64,000 bases of DNA from positions 1-64,000 of the forward strand of contig MHXZ01000066.1 of the NCBI GenBank assembly GCA_001825665.1, in the 5' to 3' direction. The translations under genes were made by a program, and so were the position numbers. The notes beneath the pieces are model-generated. The model saw only the letters and a list, made by a program, of their open reading frames with translations, searched no databases and had not been told where the DNA came from. This DNA is from Planctomycetes bacterium GWF2_41_51. GTDB taxonomy: Bacteria > Planctomycetota > Phycisphaerae > Sedimentisphaerales > UBA12454. Shown one piece after another: positions 44,304 to 55,300 of this stretch (positions within the stretch are counted from its first letter, which is position 1; each line of letters begins with the position of its first letter).

Positions 44304-45287
44304 TTAAGGCTTTTTGAAGGTGAAGTTATCGGGCTTCATTTTAGCGAAAAGTATAATAAGGCCTAAATTTACAATGATAAGCATAATGCTTAAATTTTGT
44401 GAGATAGTCAAACCATCGGCCTGGATGGGGTTATCGTCTCTTAAAAATTCAATGAAGAAACGCATTGTGCCGTAAATAACGAACATCAACGAAAATGTTA
44501 TGCCCGGTCGGAAAAGAAACGGGAGTTTTTTGCCCTGCTGTTGAATTTTGATTCCTCTTTGACGATGGAAGAATAGAATTACGCAGCCTGTAAACGCGAG
44601 CAGTGATTCGTAAATTTGTGTTGGGACTACAGGCAGACAGCGGTAAGGTCCGTCTTTTGCGACTTCAAATTTTTGCTGAGGAGTTAATGATTCATAAGAT
44701 TTCAAATAGTAGCCACCGTCTATTACATCAAAATAATCTGCCGGCAATTCAATATATGGTTCGTGACGATGACGGTCAATATCAGGTCTAATCTGGCTTT
44801 CATAGGAAAGTGAAGCATAAGGAAAACGAACAGAAACAGGACTTTCTGTTGGACGTCCGAAGCAGCAACCGTTCATAAAACAACCAAGTCTTCCGAATGC
44901 AAGCGCAAGCATCAAACCAATTCCAAGAATGTCGAGATATCTGCGGACAGGGAGTTTTTTTACTAACAGATAGCCGACAATGATAAAAATCGCGAGCAGA
45001 ACGCCGCCGAGCAGTTCAAGGCCGCCTTTCCAGACTGCGAAAATTTCCGTGAATGGTTTTCCGCTAAACTGAGGCCAATAATGAATGACATAAAAAATCC
45101 TGGCGCCAACAACGCCTGCGATAAGTGAATAAAGTGCTGCCGATGTGATATGTTCGGAATGGTCGCCGAGGTCGCGGGAAAGTCTGCGAATGACATATAT
45201 CGCTGAAATAAAACCACAGACCATCAGAAAACCGTAACTCTTGACGGTCAGGTCAGTGAACGGAATTCGAAAAAGTTCCGGGTGCAA
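44304..45287 (-). CDS. lgt: prolipoprotein diacylglyceryl transferase
   Basis: 327 residues. Conserved Lgt blocks are YGFLMVCGFISAI, GVVGARIFYVI, GGLELLGGVLLAI and the signature GRLGCFMNGCCFG, followed by VPTQIYESL and MRFFIEFLRDD. Adds diacylglycerol to the lipobox cysteine of lipoproteins. About 50 residues longer than E. coli Lgt because of an insert after the signature (residues ~160-200). It lies 8 bases after panD. Confidence 0.95.
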   Translation of the reverse strand: MHPELFRIPFTDLTVKSYGFLMVCGFISAIYVIRRLSRDLGDHSEHITSAALYSLIAGVVGARIFYVIHYWPQFSGKPFTEIFAVWKGGLELLGGVLLAIFIIVGYLLVKKLPVRRYLDILGIGLMLALAFGRLGCFMNGCCFGRPTESPVSVRFPYASLSYESQIRPDIDRHRHEPYIELPADYFDVIDGGYYLKSYESLTPQQKFEVAKDGPYRCLPVVPTQIYESLLAFTGCVILFFHRQRGIKIQQQGKKLPFLFRPGITFSLMFVIYGTMRFFIEFLRDDNPIQADGLTISQNLSIMLIIVNLGLIILFAKMKPDNFTFKKP

Positions 45288-45295
45288 ACGAATCC

Positions 45296-45652
45296 TTATA
45301 TGATTTCTTTAATGCCGTTTCTCTCTGTGGCAACGATTACTTTGGGCTTGAAGCTTTTGGCCTCATCGGGAGTCATCAAGGCGAACCCCATAATAATTAC
45401 AATGTCGCCTTTTTTCATAAGATGCGCAGCGGCGCCAAGAATCGAAATTTTTCCGGAGCCTGCTTCTTCGGGCACGACATAAGTTTCGAGCCGATTGCCG
45501 TTTGTTACATCGGCGACAAGAACGGTTTCATAAGGCAATATTCCGACAGCTTCCATCAACTTCGAATCGATGCCAATACTGCCGGGATAATCAATGAGCG
45601 AATCAGTTACTGTCGCTCTGTGAATTTTGCTTTTTAAAAGTTTTAACATCAT
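45296..45652 (-). CDS. panD: aspartate 1-decarboxylase precursor
   Basis: 118 residues, near normal length. The self-cleavage site is in DYPGSIGID (Gly-Ser), and GAAAHLMKKGDIVIIM is conserved. Makes beta-alanine for pantothenate. Two adjacent ATGs at 45652 and 45649 are both possible starts. Next to panC, the pathway partner. Confidence 0.96.
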   Translation of the reverse strand: MMLKLLKSKIHRATVTDSLIDYPGSIGIDSKLMEAVGILPYETVLVADVTNGNRLETYVVPEEAGSGKISILGAAAHLMKKGDIVIIMGFALMTPDEAKSFKPKVIVATERNGIKEII

Positions 45653-45700
45653 TATTTATACCTATCTAAAATATGTGAAAGGCGATATTTTAATCATAGA

Positions 45701-46549
45701 TTACTTAACATCAAGCAGAATATTATCAATTAATCGAGCCGGGCCTAATTTTACGGCCAAAGCAATCAGGACTTTTCCTTTTACTTCATCAATTTCATCG
45801 AGAGTATCTGCATTGACGATACTTATGTAATCTATAGCAATTTGACTGCTTATGTTCAGAATTTTTTTTATCTGCTCCTTCAGAAAATCGCTTTTACGTT
45901 CGCCAGCTTTGATAAATATCTCGGCTTCCTGCAATGCGGCATATAATAATGGAGCGTCTTTTCTTTGTTCTGCATTGAGATATTTGTTTCGGCTGCTCAT
46001 CGCAAGGCCGTCTGATTCGCGGACAGTCGGGCAAACTACAATCCTCAAAGGCAGATTCAAATCTGCAATCATCCGCTTAATAACTATAACCTGCTGGGCA
46101 TCTTTTTGGCCGAAATAGGCGACATCAGGCTGAACGATATTGAAAAGCTTTGCGCAAACTGTAGCGACGCCTCTGAAATGATTTGGGCGGGTTTTGCCGC
46201 ATAAAGACTCGCTGAGTTTTTCGACATTTATCCACGTGAGATTTTTTTGAGGATACATTTCCTGAGCAGAAGGGGCGAAAACCGCATCAGCGCCGTTGTG
46301 CTTACAAATCTCCAAATCGGCTTCGAAAGGACGGGGATATTTATCAATATCTTCATTGGGGCCGAATTGAGTCGGATTTACGAAAATACTTACAACAACA
46401 AATTCGGTCTGCTGTTTGGCTTTTTTAATAAGTGAAATATGGCCTGCGTGCAAAGCACCCATTGTAGGTACAAAGCCAATCTTTTTTCCGAACGAACCTG
46501 CTTCGGAAATAATCATTTTTATATCTTCTATAGTTTTTGCAATCTGCAT
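45701..46549 (-). CDS. panC: pantothenate synthetase
   Basis: 282 residues. Signature blocks are VPTMGALHAGHISLIKKA, VVVSIFVNPTQFGPNED, YFGQKDAQQVIVIKRM and RESDGLAMSSRNKYL. Ligates pantoate and beta-alanine using ATP. Its start overlaps the end of the folK-dNK gene by 22 bases. Confidence 0.97.
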   Translation of the reverse strand: MQIAKTIEDIKMIISEAGSFGKKIGFVPTMGALHAGHISLIKKAKQQTEFVVVSIFVNPTQFGPNEDIDKYPRPFEADLEICKHNGADAVFAPSAQEMYPQKNLTWINVEKLSESLCGKTRPNHFRGVATVCAKLFNIVQPDVAYFGQKDAQQVIVIKRMIADLNLPLRIVVCPTVRESDGLAMSSRNKYLNAEQRKDAPLLYAALQEAEIFIKAGERKSDFLKEQIKKILNISSQIAIDYISIVNADTLDEIDEVKGKVLIALAVKLGPARLIDNILLDVK

Positions 46550-47643
46550 TTTTTATTATAACCAATGTAATAATTAATTTTTTTTGCCAGCACTTCGACC
46601 TGCTCTTTTTGTCGAAAATCAACCGTTTCGGCATCAATCGTTATAACCGGACAGCGTGAAAAAGAATCAAAAAGTTTTTCATAACCGTTATGAATATTCT
46701 CGAGGAAGTTTAAATCAATATCCTTTTCATAAGGTCTGCTGCGTTGTTTTATACGCTTTAAACAGCCATTTGGTTGAGATTTTAAATAAATAACGACTGA
46801 AGGTGAAACAGTCATTTTGGTCATCACTTCATTTATTTTGCTGTATAATTCAAATTGCATCGCATCAAGCCAGACACGAGCATATATCATTTCCTTATCC
46901 ATTATATAGTCGCTTACTGCAACAGCGTCTTTCAAATTTTCAGGTTTCAACTGCTCGCAGCGGCTTAGGAGAAAATACAATTGGCTGTCGAGAGCAAAAG
47001 ATTTTTGGCCGGCGTAAACTTTAGGCAAAAATGGATTTGTATCGTACGCTTCTTTTATCAGATGAAAATTACACACGTCCCTGAGGCCGGCGGCGAGAGT
47101 AGTTTTTCCTGCGCCAATAACACCAGCAACAGAAATCAGCTTTGGAAGATTTTCATCAATATAAAAATCTTTGCCTTTTAGTCTGCTGTATAAGAGCGAA
47201 ACATTTTCCTTCAGGACAGGATGTACAATTTGCGAATCTATTTCACGAAGGCCTTTTAAGACGAACGACCTTAAATGCATCTGCGGGTGGGGTATAACGA
47301 GGTCTTTTTTGCGAACAATTTTTTTGCCGTACAATAGGATATCAAGGTCGATTGTTCTGCTCGACCATTTTTTCGCCGTTTTTTTTCTGCCGAGTTTTAC
47401 TTCTATTTTCTTTAGAACTTTCAGAAGTTTGTCCGGAGGGAGGTTTGTCTTTATCTGAGCAACGCAGTCCAGATAATCATTTTGCTTTTTATCTGCAAGC
47501 GGTTTTGATTCTGCCACGCTGCTTGTGCGCAAAATATTTATGTTCTTCACCGATGCAATCTCATCGAGAGCTTTATTGATATTCTTCTGTCTGCTGCCAA
47601 GATTGCTGCCGAGGGCAACATAAGCTATAACTTCACCGGACAT
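46528..47643 (-). CDS. folK: fusion: HPPK (FolK) plus deoxynucleoside kinase
   Basis: 371 residues. The N-terminal ~160 residues are 6-hydroxymethyl-7,8-dihydropterin pyrophosphokinase (YVALGSNLGSRQKNI, SSRTIDLDILLYG, IPHPQMHLRSFVL). From ~170 a deoxynucleoside kinase follows with P-loop AGVIGAGKTTLAAGL, the DRY-like SDYIMDKEMIYAR and the lid RIKQRSRPYEKD. The first half makes the folate pterin pyrophosphate, the second phosphorylates deoxynucleosides. Domains are joined in one frame without a stop. Similar fusions are known in other bacterial phyla. Confidence 0.9.
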   Translation of the reverse strand: MSGEVIAYVALGSNLGSRQKNINKALDEIASVKNINILRTSSVAESKPLADKKQNDYLDCVAQIKTNLPPDKLLKVLKKIEVKLGRKKTAKKWSSRTIDLDILLYGKKIVRKKDLVIPHPQMHLRSFVLKGLREIDSQIVHPVLKENVSLLYSRLKGKDFYIDENLPKLISVAGVIGAGKTTLAAGLRDVCNFHLIKEAYDTNPFLPKVYAGQKSFALDSQLYFLLSRCEQLKPENLKDAVAVSDYIMDKEMIYARVWLDAMQFELYSKINEVMTKMTVSPSVVIYLKSQPNGCLKRIKQRSRPYEKDIDLNFLENIHNGYEKLFDSFSRCPVITIDAETVDFRQKEQVEVLAKKINYYIGYNKKCRLQKL

Positions 47644-47653
47644 CGGTATTCCT

Positions 47654-48880
47654 TTACAGTTTTTTTATTCTTTCCATAGCCTCTGCTACATTGGCGGGAT
47701 CGCCGAATGCGCTGAATCTGACAAAGCCTTCACCTGCCGAGCCGAAACCGCTGCCTGGGGTGCAAACAACGTTTGCTTTGCTCAATAAATAATCGAAAAA
47801 TTCCCATGAAGTCATATTGTTTTTGGTTTTTACCCATACATAAGGAGCGTTAATCCCGCCGAAAACTTCATAACCGATTTTTTCGAGTATGATTCTAATA
47901 AGTGCCGCATTTGACATATAGATTTTAATTATATCTCGCACCTGTTTTTTGCCCTGCTCAGTGTAAATCGCAGCTGCGGCGGCCTGAGAAACGTAACTTG
48001 CGCCGTTGAATTTCGTACAATGGCGTCTGTTCCAAATTGGATTTACATCGACACTTTGCCCGTCTTTTGTCCAGGCTTTTAAAGCTTTTGGCACAACTGT
48101 AAACGCGCATCGAAGGCCGGTGAAGCCGGCGGTTTTACTGAATGAGCGAAATTCAATTGCTACTTCTTTTGCTCCTTCTATCTCGTAAATCGAATGCGGG
48201 ATAGAGTTATCGGAAACAAACGCCTCGTAAGCGGCATCGAATAAAATTATCGATTTATTTTCTTTTGCATAATCAACCCATTCTTTTAGCTGCTCTTTTT
48301 TGGCAACAGCTCCGGTAGGGTTGTTCGGGTAGCAGAGGTAAATTATGTCCACTTTGTCATTTGGAAGTTTCGGGACAAAATTGTTATCGGGCGTACAAGG
48401 CATATAGACAATTCCTTCATACCGCCCTGCTTTGTCGGCTTTTCCGGTTCTGCCTGCCATTACATTGGTATCAACATACACAGGATACACAGGGTCTGTT
48501 ACAGCTATTGTGTTATTCAAGCCGAAGATTTCCTGGATATTGCCGGTATCACATTTTGCACCATCGCTGACGAAAACTTCTGTATTTGCGAGACTTACAC
48601 CTCTTGACTGATAGTCATTAGCTATTATGGCTTCAATAAGGAAATCATAACCTTGTTCGGGGCCGTAGCCTTTGAACTCTTTTCTGCTTGCCATCTGGTC
48701 AACAGCCTTGTGCATTGCCTCAATAATTGTCGATGGCAGAGGTTCTGTTACATCGCCTATCCCAAGTCTAATAATATTAGCATTTGGATGGTTTTGTGAA
48801 AAAGTTTTTACCCTTCTGCCTATTTCAGGAAATAAGTACCCAGATTGTAATTTTAAGAAATTTTCATTAATCCTAATCAT
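47654..48880 (-). CDS. dapL: LL-diaminopimelate aminotransferase
   Basis: 408 residues. DapL features are [63 protein letters not shown] and the PLP lysine in [15 protein letters not shown]. Converts tetrahydrodipicolinate directly to LL-diaminopimelate. First gene of the run dapL-folK/dNK-panC-panD-lgt. Confidence 0.96.
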   Translation of the reverse strand: MIRINENFLKLQSGYLFPEIGRRVKTFSQNHPNANIIRLGIGDVTEPLPSTIIEAMHKAVDQMASRKEFKGYGPEQGYDFLIEAIIANDYQSRGVSLANTEVFVSDGAKCDTGNIQEIFGLNNTIAVTDPVYPVYVDTNVMAGRTGKADKAGRYEGIVYMPCTPDNNFVPKLPNDKVDIIYLCYPNNPTGAVAKKEQLKEWVDYAKENKSIILFDAAYEAFVSDNSIPHSIYEIEGAKEVAIEFRSFSKTAGFTGLRCAFTVVPKALKAWTKDGQSVDVNPIWNRRHCTKFNGASYVSQAAAAAIYTEQGKKQVRDIIKIYMSNAALIRIILEKIGYEVFGGINAPYVWVKTKNNMTSWEFFDYLLSKANVVCTPGSGFGSAGEGFVRFSAFGDPANVAEAMERIKKL

Positions 48881-49146
48881 TGCTGCTCCGATAAATTCAT
48901 TCTAAAGAACAAGTTATATCGCGACCAAAATAGGCCGATATAAATCGCAAATCTATATTGTTTTAGCTAAGTTACATTGTGAATGAAAAACTGTCAACTA
49001 ATAACGGAAGTTCTTTTACACCCTTAAAGGGTGGTAAGATTTCGCGAGCAGAAAAGGCGGATTTATGGCCTCTAAACCGCGAATCAAACCGTTAAAATTA
49101 ACCTGGAAATGGGTATGACCGAAAGGCTTGCTATTAAAGAATTGTC
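48881..49146. other. intergenic region between dapL and the giant gene
   Basis: Divergent promoter region. CCCTTAAAGGG (49021-49031) is a small palindrome. A frame at 49109-49360 is open but has no coding character. Confidence 0.5.
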
Positions 49147-49175
49147 TTGCAATAACGGAGAATTTTTGCTAAAAT
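49147..49175 (+). promoter_or_regulatory. candidate promoter of the giant gene
   Basis: TTGCAA at 49147-49152, a 17-bp spacer and TAAAAT at 49170-49175. That leaves a leader of about 200 bases. Confidence 0.4.
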
Positions 49176-49397
49176 CCCCTTGCTCATTTGGGGTAAGGTG
49201 GAGGAAACACCCCCTGCCGTTTGTTGGTGAAGGAATCACCGAAGTGTACGGCTACGGAGTACTTACAACGGATTGTCTCATTCGACTAAAGCCTGAATAC
49301 AGAAAGAATCTGCGCTTAAACTTTAACTATTTTATAGAGAAAAATGGACATGAAAATTAACGAAACCTTCGTAAATTTGTCAGGATGGAACAAAGTT

Positions 49398-52300
49398 ATG
49401 AATAATAAAATTATTCTCAGTCTCGCATTAACCCTTCTATTAACCACAATCGGCTCAGCAGCAACGTGGAATGTTCCGGAAAACGGAAACATTCAAACGG
49501 TAATCGACAACGCCTCCAGTGGCGACACGATTCTGCTTGCCGACGGGACATATACAGGTGCCGGCAAAAAAGACCTCGACTTCGGCGGCGGCAAGAACCT
49601 GCAAATCGAAAGCGCAAGCGGCAACCCGAGAAACTGCATTATCGATCTTCAGGGAAGCGGACGCGCATTTTATCTCCGCAACGGCCAGGAAGCATCCACA
49701 ATTCGCGGCATTACCATCAAAAATGGTGATATAAGTGATGAAGCTTCCGATGGAACATCACTTAAAGGCGGACCCTACGGCGGAGCAATCGAATGCTTGG
49801 GAACATCGCCCACAATTGAAAATTGTATATTTGAGGATTGTGAGGCAGAATACGGCGGTGCTATAGATATATTTTATGGTTCACCCATTATTAAAAATTG
49901 CATTTTTACAGGTAACAAATCGGCTTACGAGGGTTCGGCAATTGAAATCGCAGGCGAATCAGAAACTAAAATTCAAAATTGTCTTTTCTACAATAATACC
50001 GCAGCAAGCGGCTATGGCACAGTTGACTGTTATGAAGGTGCTTCTCCTGAAATTACAAACTGTACAATTGCGGATAACAGCGGAGCGGAAAATTATGGAG
50101 GCGTTTATTCCAGCGGTTCAAATGTAATCATAACAAATACAATTTTATGGAATAACGGCGTCAGTCTGGGCGGAATGCTTATTGAAGCATCTTACAGTTG
50201 TGTGGAGAATGGATACAGCGGAGCAGGCAATATCAGCACAGACCCGCTGTTCAGAACAGGTCCATACGGCCCATACGGAAATTATTATTTGAGCCAGATA
50301 TCGGCAGGTCAATTAGTCACCAGCGATTGCATTAACAGCGGCGGATCTGATGAAATCGGATTAAGTACACTCACTACCAACACATATAATAATCTTTTAG
50401 ATGAGAGCACAGTTGATATCGGATACCATTATCCTGCATCTGCTACAACAGGACAATTCGATCTTACAACGGTTGTTGAAGGCGGAGGTATTGTAACTAA
50501 TTATCCGACAGGACAGACTCACAAACAATATGGTGAAGTAAGACTAAGCGCGATCGCTTATGAAGGTTTCAGGTTCATGGAATGGGTTATCGGAAGTACA
50601 ACTATTCCCGGGCCGAATAATATTTATGTTGTTACAATGGACGCGAACACAACTGTAACTGCAAGATTCAGTACAGTGCAAACATATAAGTTAATCACAC
50701 TCGTTAAGGGCGGAAACGGAAACATAACAGGTGTAACTCCGAATTATTACCCGGATCCCAGTGATCCATTCGCATATTACATACCAATGAATACGAATGC
50801 GATTATTACGGCTGCTCCGAATATCGGATATGAAATCAAACAGTGGCTCAGCGGCCCAACAGAAACATTCAATATCAATGATCCCGCTACATACGATGTC
50901 AATGCGCCAACGGGCAATACATTTACAAAAACTATCGATGCAAATACAACCGTCGCTGTTGAATTCAAATATCAGCAGTATATGCTGACCACCAGCGTTG
51001 TTAATGGCAACGGAACAGTAACACCAAAACGCGGATATTATCCGGCAGGTGCGACTGTTAACCTTGTGGCAACACCTGCTGACGGATATAGAGTTAAAGA
51101 CTGGACAGTTGACGGCATTTTAATGAACAAATGGAATACTCCGACACATAGTGTTGTAATGACTGCCAACAAAAACGTCCAGGTTGAATTCGAGCTAAGT
51201 ACAAACAGAGTTATTCATGTGCCTGGTACATATCCATACGTAACCATTCAGGACGCAATAAATAATTCCCAAAACGGCGATACAATTAAAATTGCGCCGG
51301 GAACATATCCGGGTACTGGTTTTTCTGTAAATAAAAGCATCACAATCGTAGGTGAACCCCAAAATCCGGAGACCGTAGTTATAGACGGTAACAATTTCGA
51401 TAATCGAATTTTCAATCTTGGTAATGCTGGTGTAGTAACTCTTAACGGCCTTACCATCGCAAATGCGAAATATTATGGCCGAACACCACTTCAAACTGAA
51501 AGCCCCTGGGATCCGAATACTAATTTCCGTAATGATGGTGCAAACGGCAACAGGAGACAGGGTGCGGGTATATTTGTGGATGGAAACCACAAAATCATTA
51601 ATTGTATCATTCGAAATTGTATTGTAACAGGCGGCGATGCAAGAGATGGTTTTGACGGCAATCCATTCGATATATCCAAGCACGATCTTCCAATACATAA
51701 AGGAGGATTTGGCGGCCGCGGCGGTAACGCAGAAGGTGCCGGCATTTACATCTTCTCAGGTAACCCAACAATCAAAAATACGATAGTTGACGGCTGTCGT
51801 GCACTTGGCGGTAACGGCGGCGATGGCGGTAATGGTCTTGACGCAAGCACGAACGATCCATTTGATCCCAATTTCCCGGGCGGCCCAGGCGGAAATGGCG
51901 GGAACGGCGGAGATGCTCTTGGAGCAGGTATATATTGCAGACAAGGCTCAAATCCAACATTTATTTCTTGTACCGTGGAAAACTGCGAAGTTTTTTCAGG
52001 TTACGGCGGTGATGGCGGACTCGGCGGCGTTGGTGCAAGAAGCGATCAGAACGCATTTGATCCCTGCAATCCAGCAATTTTTATTCAAACAGGATATGGC
52101 CAGGGCGGCCACGCCGGTATGCCTGGATTGGCTTATGGCGGTGGTATATATATTGACGATCTGTGTACAGCAAAGTTCGAAAGCTGTAAAATTATTGAAA
52201 ACAGCGCATTGGGCAACGTAGGCGGCAGCGGTGGTAATTCATCCGGTGATCTCATTCATTCATTCTATCAGGGACAAGGCGGCGTCGGTGCCTTAGTCGA

Positions 52301-55300
52301 TATTGATACATTAGACAGAATCATACAGAGCTCTATATGGGATGCTAATAATGTAAGCAATGGAGCAATAGACCCCAATAATTTAATTTTACCCAATCAG
52401 GTGCACATTGACGGCAGTTTTCCAATGGGTATGACTTTAATGCAAATATATTTACAAATAATACCAATCAGTCCTGAGGTTTACACAGCAAAGGGCGGCG
52501 GTATATATATAGGCGGTTTCGATGCGTATCTTGCAAATGTTAGTGCAGGGCGAACAACAGCCGATTTTAATAATTGTGAAATTATAGACAACCAGACAAA
52601 AGGAAGCACTTCCGGCCTCGGCGGCTACAATATTGGCAATCTTTTTAGTCATCATAATTCAAATTTTGAATATCCATCAAGACATTACAGAATACCGAGC
52701 TATGGCAATGGTGTGTATCTTGCTGATAATTCTACTGCAACATTTTTAAATTCTAATGTTGAAGGTAATTACTACACTATCGAAGAAACACAGGATATTT
52801 TCCCTCTCGCGCACGACGAATTTATTGTTAACAATCAGCCTGTTGCAGGGCATCCCGGAACTGATTTAAGCATATACAATCTTATCTACGGCGATGAATA
52901 CGTCAACTACGGCGGCGGTTTAAGTTCGGATAGCTTCAATTGGAATACACAGGTAACGATCAAAGATTCGAATATTGCAGACAATAATTCCGCATTCGGC
53001 GGCGGTATTTTCGCTGATACAATGGAACTTCATGTCTTAAACAGCGAAATATCTAATAACCGTTCATTTTCAGGCGGCGGTATTGCGGTAAACGACAGCT
53101 TTGGTGATGTCATAAATTCTATAGTAAAAGGCAATAGTGCAGGCACTGTCGTGATGGATATAAATCAGCAATCTGATTATGCTTTATCCGGCACAGGCGG
53201 CGGTATATATGCGTTATCAAGTTTACTGAATATTCAGGACAGCTATGTTACAGAAAACAGCGCTGTATTAACCGGCGGCGGTATATGCATTGACGGCGAC
53301 TGGTGGATGCAGCCAACTCTAAAACCTGTAATTAAAAATTGTCTTGTAACCAAAAACTCTGCTATGCAGGAAGGCGGCGGTATTGCGGCAATTTATTTCG
53401 CAAAGCCAACAATACAAAATTGTTCAATTGTTCAAAATCAAACAATAGACATCAACAGCACAGGAAGCGGTATATTCGCTACTTACTCGGCTGATGTAAA
53501 AGTGTCTGACAGCATACTGTGGGATAATGGCTTGGGTGCAAGCGGTGTATTAGGCTCTCAAATCGCTTTGAGTGATGGCGCTTCTGATATGCCTTCATCT
53601 TTAAAGATTTCATACAGCGATATTCAGACTTCTACAACGGCTGTCGATTTAGCAATGGATGTGGTCATATTGATTGATACTACCGGAAGTATGGGCGGTG
53701 TGCTCGATTCAGTCAAAGAAGCGGCAGGCGATGTAGTTGATAAAATCTCGCAGAAGACATCTGACTACAGAATAGCAGTAGTGAATTTCCGCGATAACCC
53801 GGATGATGTTCATGGACAGTCCGGGCTTGATTATTTGTACTATGACGACCTTGTATTTACTCGCAGCAAATCTGCGGTACAAAATGCGATAAACGGCATA
53901 ACGATTGGTTTTGGCATTGATCCGCCTGAATCAGTTTATTCCGCTCTAATGCACTGCATAGATGGTAATTCCCTGGGCAACTGGAGAACCGAGCCGGATG
54001 TCAAGAAATTAATTATTCTTATGGGTGACGCTCCGGGACATGATCCATGCGAGCCATGGGGCGATAATTATTCGCTGGACAATGTAGTTGATGCTGCAAA
54101 CGGCAAGAACATAAATATTTATTCTATATTGACAGGTTTTGGTGTCGGCAATCAGCAAGCAACCCAGTGCTATAGTAATCTTGCTCAAGGCACAAATGGT
54201 GTTCTTATTGAATCTTCCGATGACAGCCAGGCCGCAGCGGCTGTTATAAGGGCAATCGAACTTGCGATGCTGCCGTCAACCTTCGTTCATCTTGATGACC
54301 CGCGATGCTCGATAATTGGTGTTTCGCAGGACATAAACGGAACATGGTCAGTTGAAGGCAGCAGCAATATATCGAGCGATCCATTGTTTGTTTCGGGTTA
54401 TTACCTGAGCAACTTCGCTACTGAAAATCTGTTCCATAGTCCTTGTATCGATGCCGGCAGCACTTTGGCATCAAATTTAGGGATGGATACATACACTACA
54501 AGATTAGACGGCCTATTTGATAGCGGATTAGTTGATATGGGCTATCATTACAAACAAGGTGTATCTCAATATAATGTTAATGTAACTATAGTCCCGGACA
54601 GCAATGTTCCCGGAATACACGGCTATGTAACAGCGGAACCAAATCTGCTGGCTTCTTATAACCCCGCCACTTTAACTTATACATACCAGGTATATGAAGG
54701 AACAAGCCTTGAATTAACTGCTGTCGCTGATGCAAATTATTACATTCGCGGATGGTACGATCAGAGCAATAATTTAATCTCACAAAGTGAAAAATTAGTA
54801 GTAGACGCCAATTCGGATCGCACAATTTATGTTCGATTCAAACCTGTACGCACAATTTCTGTTTCAGGCGGCGGAACAGCCCTGCAAACGGCTGTTGAAA
54901 ATGCTGAAAACGGCGATATGCTCATCGTATCTGCTGGAACATACAGCGGTGATATCGAAATTGGTGGAAAAGCTATTAAATTGTACGGCACCAAGCCCGA
55001 TAATCAGGGGGTTGTCGGCAAAACTGTAATTGACTGCAGCGCAGGTCTGCGCGGATTTATCTTCTCCGGCGGCGAAACAAACAGCACAGTGCTTAACGGA
55101 TTTACGATTATAAACGGCGGCGGCGACGTAAACGATATTGTTCAAGGCGGTGCAATATTGATCAATAGCAACAGTTCGCCTACGATTGTGAATGTAGATA
55201 TAATAGATTGCACAGTACGAAACGCAAACGGCGGCGCAATTTACATCAATACCAATAGCCATCCGCAATTCAGAAAAGTCAATATCACTAATTCCGTATC

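Noticed and set aside
49109-49360. 83-codon open frame before the giant gene
   Set aside because: No SD, no coding character, and it contains the likely promoter of the giant gene.
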